Assembly: GCA_003454135.1 (NCBI GenBank) | Contig: DMKW01000272.1 | Location: 290-8,337 of the forward strand | Source of the DNA: Microbacteriaceae bacterium | GTDB taxonomy: Bacteria; Actinomycetota; Actinomycetes; Actinomycetales; Microbacteriaceae | Direction: 5' to 3' | Length of the DNA stretch: 8,048 bases | Shown here: in pieces, positions 1 through 5,927 of the stretch | Position numbering within the stretch: the stretch's first letter is position 1 | How the letters are laid out: each line of letters opens with the position of its first letter | Made by a program: the position numbers and the translations under genes | The notes under the pieces: model-generated | Told to the model about the DNA's origin: nothing | Seen by the model: the letters and a program-made list of their open reading frames with translations, nothing else | Databases searched by the model: none

Positions 1-607
1 CGCTGCGCAGGCCGAAGGCATCGGTCGTGGCGCCGGTCAGCATGAGGATCACGTTGATCACCGAGAAGACCAGGTAGCCGACCATCGCGATGAGGAAGAC
101 CTTGGTGGCCTTCTTCGATGCGCGGATCTTGCCGCTCGCGAAGAGGGCGAGAGTGACGCCGACGACCACGAATGTGCCGATGACCGCCTGAACGGCGATG
201 CCCGGGAACCGCAACTCGAAGAAGCTCGTGATGCCTCCGACGAAGATTCCTTCGACCGCCGCGTAGCTCAGGATGAGCGCTGGAGACGGCTTCTTCTTGA
301 AGATGTTGACGAGCGCGAGCACGAAGCCGACGATCGCGGCGGGGAGGAGCAGGGCCGGGAAGATCCAGCCGACCGCCGCGCCGCCGAGCAGGATGGCGAA
401 GCTCACGACGATCTTCACCATCGTGTCTTCGTACGTCATCCGGTCGGTCTCGACGGGGGTGGCGGATGGGCGACTGTAGAGCTCGGTGAGCTGCTCGGCC
501 GTCATCCCCTGGGGGTTGGGCGCTGCGATCTTGGGCAGCTGCGAAGCCACGCCAGAACGCTCCGAGAACGCGGGGGAGTTATTGAATGCCGGGTTTGATG
601 AGGCCAT
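1..607 (-). CDS. Bax inhibitor-1/YccA family membrane protein (partial, C-terminus beyond window)
   Basis: This is the first 202 codons of an integral membrane protein read on the minus strand from an ATG at 607-605; the reading frame is still open at the window edge. The soluble N-terminus (MASSNPAFNNSPAF) and the stretch TDRMTYEDTMVK are typical of actinobacterial BI-1/YccA (UPF0005) proteins. About five hydrophobic segments follow, near residues 66-83, 85-103, 109-127, 137-157 and 169-191. The loop KKKPSPALILSYAAVEGIFVGG (104-125) is characteristic of this group. Full-length relatives are roughly 260-280 residues with seven helices, so about a quarter is missing. BI-1 relatives are proposed to be pH-sensitive calcium leak channels, but the role of the actinobacterial branch is not established. 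It lies 24 bases after the stop of the upstream minus-strand gene and has its own TAATCT box 6 bases before the ATG, with no Shine-Dalgarno, so it may be transcribed both as operon tail and from a leaderless promoter. Confidence 0.9.
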   Translation of the reverse strand, partial: MASSNPAFNNSPAFSERSGVASQLPKIAAPNPQGMTAEQLTELYSRPSATPVETDRMTYEDTMVKIVVSFAILLGGAAVGWIFPALLLPAAIVGFVLALVNIFKKKPSPALILSYAAVEGIFVGGITSFFELRFPGIAVQAVIGTFVVVGVTLALFASGKIRASKKATKVFLIAMVGYLVFSVINVILMLTGATTDAFGLRS

Positions 608-613
608 GCAGCA

Positions 614-619
614 AGATTA
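614..619 (-). promoter_or_regulatory. -10 box (TAATCT) of a leaderless-type promoter for the BI-1/YccA gene
   Basis: Read on the minus strand, TAATCT is followed by six bases (TGCTGC) and then the ATG. That spacing puts the transcription start on or next to the start codon, and there is no Shine-Dalgarno in between. The box fits the actinobacterial TANNNT form. No good -35 is visible 16-18 bases further upstream (GCAAAA at most). The call rests on the -10 and its spacing alone. Confidence 0.45.
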
Positions 620-631
620 GCGGACGGCGGC

Positions 632-1147
632 TCAGGTTTTGCTGGAGATTGGCCTCGATTTCGCTATTGACCGGGCGAGCCAGGCGGATCCCACGATCAC
701 GAGCGCCGAGACGGTGACGACGATCATCCCGTCGCCGTATTGCGGGTAGAGCTGGGCGAGCACGAGGCCGCTGAGCACTGGCAGCACGGCCACCAGGTAG
801 CTGATCGCCGGCCGTTGCCGTAGGTAGAGCCAGCCGACGAGGGAGAGCACGAGCAGCACGCTGCCGGCCGATCCGAAGAGGAGGGACCCGACTGCGAGGG
901 CGCTCGGGAGCGCGATCGCCACGCGCCGGGGTCCGCGGCCGGGGAAGATGAGCCAGCCGGCGACGTGGGCGGCGAGCCCGGCAACGAGGAGGTACCCGAC
1001 GTACACGGATGCCGTCTGCACGACGAGCCCGCCGGCGAGGAGGAGTGAGACGGCGATGGCGTATCGGGTGCCGTAGCCGCCCCAGCGAAGCGGGAGGAGG
1101 CGCGTGGGTTCCCGCCAGGGCCAGGTGGCCGCGCGGCGCTCAGCCAC
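632..1147 (-). CDS. Unidentified polytopic membrane protein, six predicted helices
   Basis: I do not recognise this 171-residue protein. I start it at the GTG 1147-1145, giving an N-terminus VAERRAATWPWREP, because that start overlaps the end of the zinc-ribbon gene by 8 bases. The longer in-frame extension up to 1312 would run antiparallel-frame through the zinc-ribbon gene and reads as serine/proline/arginine-rich shadow sequence. After a basic, tryptophan-containing N-terminus of about 25 residues there are hydrophobic segments near 29-46, 49-68, 76-92, 94-109, 115-134 and 140-158, and a short basic tail ending RSIAKSRPISSKT. There are no obvious catalytic motifs and no signal peptide. The overlap, with no Shine-Dalgarno before the GTG, suggests translational coupling to the zinc-ribbon protein, so the two may act together in the membrane. 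That functional link is inference from position only. Confidence 0.75.
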   Translation of the reverse strand: MAERRAATWPWREPTRLLPLRWGGYGTRYAIAVSLLLAGGLVVQTASVYVGYLLVAGLAAHVAGWLIFPGRGPRRVAIALPSALAVGSLLFGSAGSVLLVLSLVGWLYLRQRPAISYLVAVLPVLSGLVLAQLYPQYGDGMIVVTVSALVIVGSAWLARSIAKSRPISSKT

Positions 1148-1382
1148 GGGGCGTGAAGACGACGATCGCGACCCAGATGATGAGGGCGACCCCCACGATG
1201 GCCATGATCGCGCCGAATGCGAGCATCGGATCCACCCGGTTGCGCCTGGTCGCCGGCTCGGGCTCGGGGCGGATGGCGCCGGGGATGTCGTCGTCGGGAG
1301 TTTGCGCGACACGAAGGCCGCACTTGATGCAGTACTTCCACGCGGGGCGCAGCGTCTCCCCGCAGTTCGCGCATTTCCCCAT
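1140..1382 (-). CDS. Small zinc-ribbon protein with one C-terminal membrane helix
   Basis: This 80-residue protein starts at the ATG 1382-1380. Near the N-terminus are two CxxC knuckles, C4-C7 (CANC) and C18-C21 (CIKC), in the context MGKCANCGETLRPAWKYCIKCG. This is the standard zinc-ribbon arrangement that binds one zinc ion. A short acidic/proline linker (about 28-44) and a basic patch (TRRNR) lead into one hydrophobic helix at about 53-76, and the protein ends FTPRG. The layout predicts a cytosolic zinc finger anchored in the membrane. Such proteins are widespread in actinobacteria and mostly uncharacterised. The stop overlaps the start of the next membrane-protein gene by 8 bases, and a TAATCT box lies 7 bases before the ATG. 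Whether the ribbon binds a partner protein or nucleic acid cannot be told from the sequence. Confidence 0.85.
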   Translation of the reverse strand: MGKCANCGETLRPAWKYCIKCGLRVAQTPDDDIPGAIRPEPEPATRRNRVDPMLAFGAIMAIVGVALIIWVAIVVFTPRG

Positions 1383-1389
1383 GCCGATG

Positions 1390-1395
1390 AGATTA
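1390..1395 (-). promoter_or_regulatory. -10 box (TAATCT) of a leaderless-type promoter for the zinc-ribbon gene
   Basis: On the minus strand TAATCT is followed by seven bases (CATCGGC) and the ATG of the zinc-ribbon gene. The hexamer is identical to the one before the BI-1/YccA gene and the spacing almost the same. There is no Shine-Dalgarno between box and start, which argues for a leaderless transcript. A -35 is not convincing (AAAGAC with a 17-base spacer). Confidence 0.45.
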
Positions 1396-1399
1396 CCCC

Positions 1400-1410
1400 C
1401 AGTTCAACTG
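1400..1410. promoter_or_regulatory. 11-base palindrome between two divergent promoters (possible operator)
   Basis: CAGTT-C-AACTG is a perfect inverted repeat with a single central base. It lies between the divergent zinc-ribbon gene and the glycerophosphodiesterase gene, where the -35 regions of both predicted promoters would fall. A dimeric repressor here could control both genes. It is short enough to be chance, so this is only a candidate. Confidence 0.2.
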
Positions 1411-1428
1411 CCGTCTTTGTGGGTCGCG

Positions 1429-1434
1429 TACGTT
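1429..1434 (+). promoter_or_regulatory. -10 box (TACGTT) of a leaderless-type promoter for the glycerophosphodiesterase gene
   Basis: TACGTT fits TANNNT and is followed by six bases (GGCACG) and then the GTG at 1441. There is no Shine-Dalgarno, so the transcript probably begins at or near the start codon. TTCAAC at 1403-1408 is a possible -35 but its 20-base spacer is too long to be comfortable. Confidence 0.35.
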
Positions 1435-1440
1435 GGCACG

Positions 1441-2442
1441 GTGAACTCTCTTCCCCTCGTGATCGCCCACCGTGGTGCCAGCGGTTATCGGCCGGAACAC
1501 ACGCGCTCGGCGTATGAACTCGCGATCGAGCAGGGCGCCGACGCGCTCGAGCCGGACATCGTCGCGTCGAAGGACGGGGTGCTCGTGATTCGGCACGAGA
1601 ACGAGATCTCCGGCACGACGGATGTGGCGAGCCGGCCGGAGTTCGCGGATCGCCGCGCCGCGAGGGAGATTGACGGCACGAAGCTCACCGGCTGGTTCAC
1701 GGAGGACTTCACCTGGGCCGAGCTGGCCACGCTCACGGCGCGGGAACGCCTGCCGAAGGTGCGTCCGCGCAACGATGAGGCGGCGGGGCGGCAGGGCATC
1801 CTGAGGCTCGCCGACCTGATCGAGTTGGTGGAGGGGGCGCCTCGCCGGATCGGTCTCGTGGTGGAGGTGAAGCACGCCGCCTATTTCGCGTCGATCGGAC
1901 TTCCCCTGGACGTGCTGTTCGCAAGCGAGTTGAGCGCGGCCGGCTGGACGGATGACGACCGCCTGACCGTGGAGAGCTTCGAGAAGGGGGCGTTGCTGGC
2001 CATCCGTGATCGCGGGGTGGTCGCCTCCCTGGTCTTTCTCGTCGACGCGAAGGGCGCTCCGGCGGACGAGGTCGCGTCGAAGGGCAAGAAGGCTTCGCCG
2101 TATTCCGCCTACTTGACTCGCGGCGGGCTCGCCGCTCTCGCCGCCGAGGTGGACGGCATCAGCGTGCACAAGCGGCTCATCCTGCCGAAGGGCGCCCCGG
2201 CCTCGGCCGCGGGCGTCACCGACCTCGTCGAGCGCGCCCACGCGGCCGGCCTCTCGGTGTTCTGTTGGACGCTGCGGGCGGAGAATAAGTTTCTGCCGAA
2301 ACCGCTTCGGCGCGGCGAGTCGGTGGGCGAGTTCGGCGACTGGCGGAGCGAATTCGACGTCATCTTCCGGTCGGGGGTAGACGGAGTGTTCGCCGACCAG
2401 CCGGATCTCGCGATCGAGGCCCGCGAGTCCCTCCAGCAATAG
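1441..2442 (+). CDS. Glycerophosphodiester phosphodiesterase (GDPD family, cytoplasmic)
   Basis: This 333-residue enzyme is expected to hydrolyse glycerophosphodiesters (from phospholipid turnover) to glycerol 3-phosphate and an alcohol. The GTG at 1441 puts the catalytic motif where the family has it, IAHRGASGYRPEHT at residues 8-21. The active-site set is visible: H10 and R11, E19, E37 and D39 in ALEPDIVASKDG, H52 in IRHENE, and E142 and K144 in VVEVKH. Late family signatures FCWTLRAEN and GVDGVFADQPD are also present. A segment of about 80 residues between H52 and E142 makes it resemble GlpQ-type enzymes more than short UgpQ-type ones. There is no signal peptide, so it should act in the cytoplasm, unlike periplasmic GlpQ. 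The usual HD after the substrate loop is HE here, which I believe is normal for the actinobacterial subgroup. It diverges from the zinc-ribbon gene and is followed by pcrA after 93 bases. Confidence 0.93.
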   Translation: MNSLPLVIAHRGASGYRPEHTRSAYELAIEQGADALEPDIVASKDGVLVIRHENEISGTTDVASRPEFADRRAAREIDGTKLTGWFTEDFTWAELATLTARERLPKVRPRNDEAAGRQGILRLADLIELVEGAPRRIGLVVEVKHAAYFASIGLPLDVLFASELSAAGWTDDDRLTVESFEKGALLAIRDRGVVASLVFLVDAKGAPADEVASKGKKASPYSAYLTRGGLAALAAEVDGISVHKRLILPKGAPASAAGVTDLVERAHAAGLSVFCWTLRAENKFLPKPLRRGESVGEFGDWRSEFDVIFRSGVDGVFADQPDLAIEARESLQQ

Positions 2443-2520
2443 GGCGACAAATCCTCGAGATGGATCGTCCGCGGGTGTGGGAGTAGCCGGGACCTCGAAC
2501 CGAGCGTCGGGGGTGCCGCC

Positions 2521-2526
2521 TAGAAT
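2521..2526 (+). promoter_or_regulatory. -10 box (TAGAAT) before pcrA
   Basis: TAGAAT is a good TANNNT hexamer. It ends 9 bases before the ATG at 2536 and only 3 bases before the alternative GTG at 2530. A transcript starting the usual 6-8 bases downstream would begin at about 2533-2535, which removes the GTG and leaves the ATG with almost no leader. No clear -35 is present at the right distance. The remaining upstream gap (2443-2520) shows no convincing terminator or other element. Confidence 0.4.
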
Positions 2527-2535
2527 TGGGTGGAC

Positions 2536-4941
2536 ATGACCTTCATCCTGGATCCGGCTGAGCCCACCGAGTCTCCGCTGCTCGCGGGACTCAACCCGCG
2601 GCAGCGCGAGGCGGTCGAATACCGCGGGCAAGCGCTGCTCATCGTGGCCGGCGCCGGCTCGGGCAAGACGAGCGTGCTCACCCGGCGGGTCGCGAGTCTC
2701 ATCGAGACGCAGGAGGCGTGGCCGTCGCAGATCCTCGCGATCACGTTCACCAACAAGGCCGCCGCAGAGATGCGCGAACGCGTCGAGGCGCTGCTCGGGC
2801 AGGCCGCCCAGGGCATGTGGATCTCCACGTTCCACTCCGCGTGCGTGCGTATCCTGCGCCGCGAGGCCGAGTACTTCGGCTACGGCAAGAACTTCACCAT
2901 CTACGACTCCGCCGACTCGCGTGCGCTCATCAAGCGGATCATCAAGCAGCTGGAGGCTGACGCCTTCGGCTTCACTGTCGGCCAGGTGGCCGGCAAGATC
3001 TCGAAGCTGAAGAACGAGCTGAGCGACGTGGAGTCCTACGCGCGGGGCGCGAACTTCAACGACCCGCAGGAGCGGATCTTCCTCGAGATCTTCCGTGAAT
3101 ACAGCCGCAGCCTGAGGGCGGCGAACGCCTTCGACTTCGACGATCTCATCGGGCAGACCGTCTACCTGTTCCGGGCCTTTCCGCAGGTCGCAGCGCTCTA
3201 CCAGCGCCGATTCAGGCACATCCTCGTCGACGAGTACCAGGACACCAACCACGCGCAGTACGCGCTGATCCGCGAGTTGACGCGCTCCCCGCAGACCGAC
3301 CTGCTGGAGGGCGCGACCGGATTCGACGGATCTGTTCTCAAGGATCCGACGCGCCCGCTCGACCCGGCCTCGCTCACCGTCGTCGGCGACTCCGACCAGT
3401 CGATCTACGCCTTCCGCGGGGCGGACATCCGCAACATCGTCGAGTTCGAGCGTGACTATGTCGGGGCCAAGGTGGTGCTGCTCGAGCAGAACTACCGCTC
3501 GACGCAGAACATTCTCAGCGCGGCGAACGCCGTCATCGGCAACAACTTCGACCGCATCGACAAGAAGCTGTTCACGACGGTGGGGGACGGTGAGAAGATC
3601 ACCGGCTTCACCGGCTACAGCCAGCACGATGAGGCGCAGTTCATCGCCGACGAGATCACCGAGCTGCACCGGCAGGGTGTCGAGTACCGCGACATCGCGG
3701 TGTTCTATCGCACCAACGCGCAGACGCGTGCGCTGGAGGAGATCTTCATCCGATCGGCGCTGCCCTACCGGGTGCTGGGCGGCACCAAGTTCTACGAGCG
3801 CGCAGAGATCAAGGACGCGTTCGGCTACCTCATCGCGGTGGCGAACCCCGACGACCCAATGGCCCTTCGCCGCATCATGAACGTTCCGAAGCGCGGCATC
3901 GGCGGCGTAACGGAGGCGACGCTGCAGAACTGGGCCGACCGCGAGGGCGTGACGCTGCGCGAGGCGATGCGGCACGCGGATGAGATGGGTTTCGGTCCCA
4001 AGATCACCGCTGCAGTGCTCGGCCTGGTCGCCATCCTGGACGAGGTGTCGCTGGTCGCGGACACCGCGCCGGTGCCGGAGATCCTCATAGCGCTGCTCGA
4101 GAAGACAGGATTCGTCGAGGCGCTGCGTGCCACGGGCAACCCGCAGGACGAGGCGCGCGCGGAGAACGTGGAGGAACTGGTCGCGCAGACGCGCGAATAC
4201 CGGGTGAGGAACCCGGAGGGCACGCTGCTCGAGTTCCTCACCGAGACCTCCCTCGTCGCCGCGGCCGACGAGCTGGACGACTCGAGCGGAACGGTCTCGC
4301 TCATGACCCTGCACACTGCGAAGGGCCTCGAATACGAGGCCGTCTTCCTCACCGGTGTCGAGGAGGGCCTGCTGCCGCACCAGATGTCGGCGAGCGAGCC
4401 GGGTGGCCCGGCCGAGGAGCGCCGGCTCTTTTACGTCGGCATCACGCGCGCCCGCCGAAGGCTCTACCTCTCGCTTGCCATGACCCGCGCCCAGTTCGGC
4501 GAGGTCAACGTCGCGATGCCGAGTCGCTACCTGCAGGAGATCCCGCCGGAGCTCATCGACTGGCGTCAGTCGCCCGGCATGGCGAATTCGCGCGGTGGCA
4601 CCCAGCCGCGCGCGCTCAACGCGCGCCGGGGCGGCTTCGGGGTCGAACCGTCGCTCGGCGCCGGCTACGCGGGGTCGGTCGGACCGGGCGCGACCGCGCT
4701 CGCTCGCGCCGCTCGGGCCGCCCAACCGAAGACCGAGTGGGCCAGCAAGGTCACGAACACGGTGCGCGACAACGGTGACCTCACCCTCGCGGCCGGCGAC
4801 CGCATCCGGCACGTGGACTTCGGCGACGGCAAGGTAACCGCCGTGACCGGTGTCGGCCCGAAGAGCGTCGCCGAGGTGCAGTTCGAGTCGGCGGGGCGCA
4901 AACGGCTGCTCATAAAGATCAGCCCGATCGAGAAGCTCTAG
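2536..4941 (+). CDS. pcrA: ATP-dependent DNA helicase PcrA/UvrD1 (superfamily 1A)
   Basis: This 801-residue protein is a 3'-5' DNA helicase of the UvrD/PcrA group, acting in nucleotide-excision repair, removal of blocks to replication forks and interaction with RNA polymerase. All helicase motifs are present in order: Q-motif region LNPRQREAV, Walker A GAGSGKT at 39-45, motif Ia TFTNKAAAEM, Walker B DEYQD at 232-236, motif III VGDSDQSIYAFRGA at 283-296, motif IV NYRST at 319-323, motif V TLHTAKGLEYE from 591, and motif VI FYVGITRAR at 632-640. After DWR (675-677) comes a flexible Gly/Ala/Arg-rich linker. The C-terminal domain (754-801, starting GDRIRHVDFGDGKV) is the Tudor-like fold that contacts RNA polymerase in PcrA/UvrD. 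Presence of that domain separates it from Rep. I prefer the ATG at 2536 over the GTG at 2530 because of the -10 box position. Residues about 250-279, between Walker B and motif III, are longer than in M. tuberculosis UvrD1. Confidence 0.96.
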   Translation: MTFILDPAEPTESPLLAGLNPRQREAVEYRGQALLIVAGAGSGKTSVLTRRVASLIETQEAWPSQILAITFTNKAAAEMRERVEALLGQAAQGMWISTFHSACVRILRREAEYFGYGKNFTIYDSADSRALIKRIIKQLEADAFGFTVGQVAGKISKLKNELSDVESYARGANFNDPQERIFLEIFREYSRSLRAANAFDFDDLIGQTVYLFRAFPQVAALYQRRFRHILVDEYQDTNHAQYALIRELTRSPQTDLLEGATGFDGSVLKDPTRPLDPASLTVVGDSDQSIYAFRGADIRNIVEFERDYVGAKVVLLEQNYRSTQNILSAANAVIGNNFDRIDKKLFTTVGDGEKITGFTGYSQHDEAQFIADEITELHRQGVEYRDIAVFYRTNAQTRALEEIFIRSALPYRVLGGTKFYERAEIKDAFGYLIAVANPDDPMALRRIMNVPKRGIGGVTEATLQNWADREGVTLREAMRHADEMGFGPKITAAVLGLVAILDEVSLVADTAPVPEILIALLEKTGFVEALRATGNPQDEARAENVEELVAQTREYRVRNPEGTLLEFLTETSLVAAADELDDSSGTVSLMTLHTAKGLEYEAVFLTGVEEGLLPHQMSASEPGGPAEERRLFYVGITRARRRLYLSLAMTRAQFGEVNVAMPSRYLQEIPPELIDWRQSPGMANSRGGTQPRALNARRGGFGVEPSLGAGYAGSVGPGATALARAARAAQPKTEWASKVTNTVRDNGDLTLAAGDRIRHVDFGDGKVTAVTGVGPKSVAEVQFESAGRKRLLIKISPIEKL

Positions 4942-4973
4942 CCTTCCCGCCCGGCACCTTCCCGCCGCATCCC

Positions 4974-5061
4974 GTTCCGAAATCCATGCATTCCTGGTCA
5001 ACACGCCTAATGACCGCGCACCTGAGCGGCGCGTCGGTGCAGATTGCATGGATTTCGGAAC
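4974..5061. repeat. 88-base element with perfect 17-base inverted ends and two internal hairpins
   Basis: The left arm GTTCCGAAATCCATGCA (4974-4990) is an exact reverse complement of the right arm at 5045-5061. The 54 bases between them contain two further small stems, GGTCA/TGACC (4996-5000 with 5011-5015) and GCACC/GGTGC (5018-5022 with 5036-5040). A transcript from either strand could thus fold into a long stem topped by a two-hairpin three-way junction. The arms are about 47% G+C, well below the surroundings. The element lies in the gap between the convergent pcrA and MpaB-family genes, starting 33 bases after the pcrA stop. It may be a bidirectional terminator without a U-tract, or a small mobile repeat (MITE/REP-like). 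I see no target-site duplication (flanks CCC and AAG). The structure is seen directly; its function is not. Confidence 0.85.
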
Positions 5062-5096
5062 AAGAAAAACGAGAAAGAGGGACGGAAGAAGACCGG
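5060..5096. other. Purine-rich tract (pyrimidine-rich, G-poor on the minus strand) after the MpaB-family gene
   Basis: The plus strand is almost all A and G here (for example AAGAAAAACGAGAAAGAGGG), an abrupt change from the GC-rich surroundings. For minus-strand transcripts leaving the gene at 5110-5853, this gives a C/U-rich, G-poor stretch just after the stop codon, the type of RNA that Rho can bind. It abuts the right arm of the 88-base inverted repeat, so the two may together end transcription. A termination role is inference. Confidence 0.45.
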
Positions 5097-5109
5097 ATGG
5101 CCGCGAGGG

Positions 5110-5853
5110 TCAGCCGAGGGCGCGGAGGTAGTGGTCCTTCGGCCAATGCCGGAGTGGCACGGGCAGCCGAGGGTAGATGCGCGCCGTCAGGCGCATCAGC
5201 CGGTCGAACCGGCGTGCCCGACGCGCGTTCCAGGGCAATTCGTAGGCCTCGCGCAGCTCTGGTGACAGCAGCCCGGCGGTGGTGAGTCGGGCGAGCGGCA
5301 TGGACGCGCGCATCCAGAGCGGTCCGGTCTTCGGATGCAGCAACTCCCGCGCCACCCGCCGCACCGAGTCGTCCACGCTGAGCGCCGCAACACTCGCGTC
5401 CCAGTACTCGCGGAAAGCCGCCCGATCGACGGGCCACAGCCCGGGCGGCATGCCGATGGCCGTGCCGACGACGGCGTACTCGCGGTACACGGCGTCGGCA
5501 TCCGCGTCGGCCAGGGGCCCGAAGATGCGCGAGTGCAGCAATGTCGCGGTGTCATAGAGCGTCGCCGCGACCCACAGCTGGAGCCGGGCATCCGCCGCGT
5601 CATAACTTTCGGAGCGAACCGGTTCGTGGGCCCGGTGCACCATCGCCGTGACCGTGGCGACCTGCGTCGACGTGCCGAATACGAGCGCGTAGACGTAGGT
5701 GAGGGTGTTGCGCAGCCGACGCAGCGGGTCGGCGGCGAAGTTGCTGTGCTGGGCGACGGCGTGACCGACCGCGGGGTTGGCGAGCTGGAGCAGGATGGCC
5801 CTGCCGCCGCCGGCGAGCAGCACGGCTTCGCCTCCGAGGTCGGTGAGTGGCAC
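5110..5853 (-). CDS. Oxygenase MpaB family protein (DUF2236, PF09995-type)
   Basis: The 247-residue protein has the hallmarks of the MpaB/latex-clearing-protein catalytic domain, usually a heme b-binding alpha-helical fold: GEAVLLAGGGRAILLQLANP (8-27), the AQHSNFAADPLRRLRNT block (34-50), VHRAHEPVR (72-80), and LWVAATLYDT from residue 93. The central block ending GPLADADADAVYREY is followed by GLWPVDRAAFREYW. The H36 and H73/H76 histidines are candidates for heme ligation or catalysis. There are no clear membrane helices and no signal peptide. Family members range from rubber dioxygenases to uncharacterised oxygenases, so the substrate cannot be named. I start at the GTG 5853-5851 because codons between 5910 and 5853 have poor G/C at third positions and a CACAAT box lies 6 bases before the GTG. 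The ATG at 5910 (266 residues) is the main alternative. It converges on pcrA and diverges from sucC. Confidence 0.85.
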   Translation of the reverse strand: MPLTDLGGEAVLLAGGGRAILLQLANPAVGHAVAQHSNFAADPLRRLRNTLTYVYALVFGTSTQVATVTAMVHRAHEPVRSESYDAADARLQLWVAATLYDTATLLHSRIFGPLADADADAVYREYAVVGTAIGMPPGLWPVDRAAFREYWDASVAALSVDDSVRRVARELLHPKTGPLWMRASMPLARLTTAGLLSPELREAYELPWNARRARRFDRLMRLTARIYPRLPVPLRHWPKDHYLRALG

Positions 5854-5859
5854 GAGACC

Positions 5860-5890
5860 ATTGTGTGCCGTCGCACCGGACGCATCGCAA
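5860..5890 (-). promoter_or_regulatory. Candidate leaderless-type promoter for the MpaB-family gene
   Basis: On the minus strand TTGCGA (5890-5885) and CACAAT (5865-5860) are separated by 19 bases. CACAAT is followed by six bases (GGTCTC) and the GTG at 5853. The -35 is good, the -10 is imperfect (C in place of T at its first position) and the spacer is slightly long. If correct, it supports the GTG start over the upstream ATG at 5910. Confidence 0.3.
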
Positions 5891-5927
5891 GAACGCGCGA
5901 ACTTTCGCATCTCCGGGTTGCCGTGGG

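Noticed and set aside
1148..1312. N-terminal extension of the six-helix membrane protein to 1312
   Set aside because: The added 55 residues are Ser/Pro/Arg-rich shadow of the zinc-ribbon gene, which has intact cysteine motifs in the other frame.
2480..2504. tRNA-like T-loop (GGTTCGAGGTCCC) on the minus strand upstream of pcrA
   Set aside because: The five bases on either side of GTTCGAG do not pair, and no acceptor, D or anticodon arm can be built around it.
2443..2520. Possible terminator after the glycerophosphodiesterase gene
   Set aside because: Only a 4-base stem (CTCG/CGAG at 2494-2504) is visible, with no stable hairpin and no U-tract.
1393..5049. A 1218-codon open frame on the minus strand opposite the glycerophosphodiesterase and pcrA genes
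   Set aside because: It is antisense to two complete, well-conserved genes and reads as Arg/Leu/Val/Asp-rich sequence with no recognisable domain. Long antisense open frames are expected at this GC content.
4974..5061. Integron attC site interpretation of the inverted-repeat element
   Set aside because: The ends are GTTCCGA/TCGGAAC, not GTTRRRY/RYYYAAC, and the arms are a perfect match without the extrahelical bases that attC needs. No integrase or cassette is nearby.
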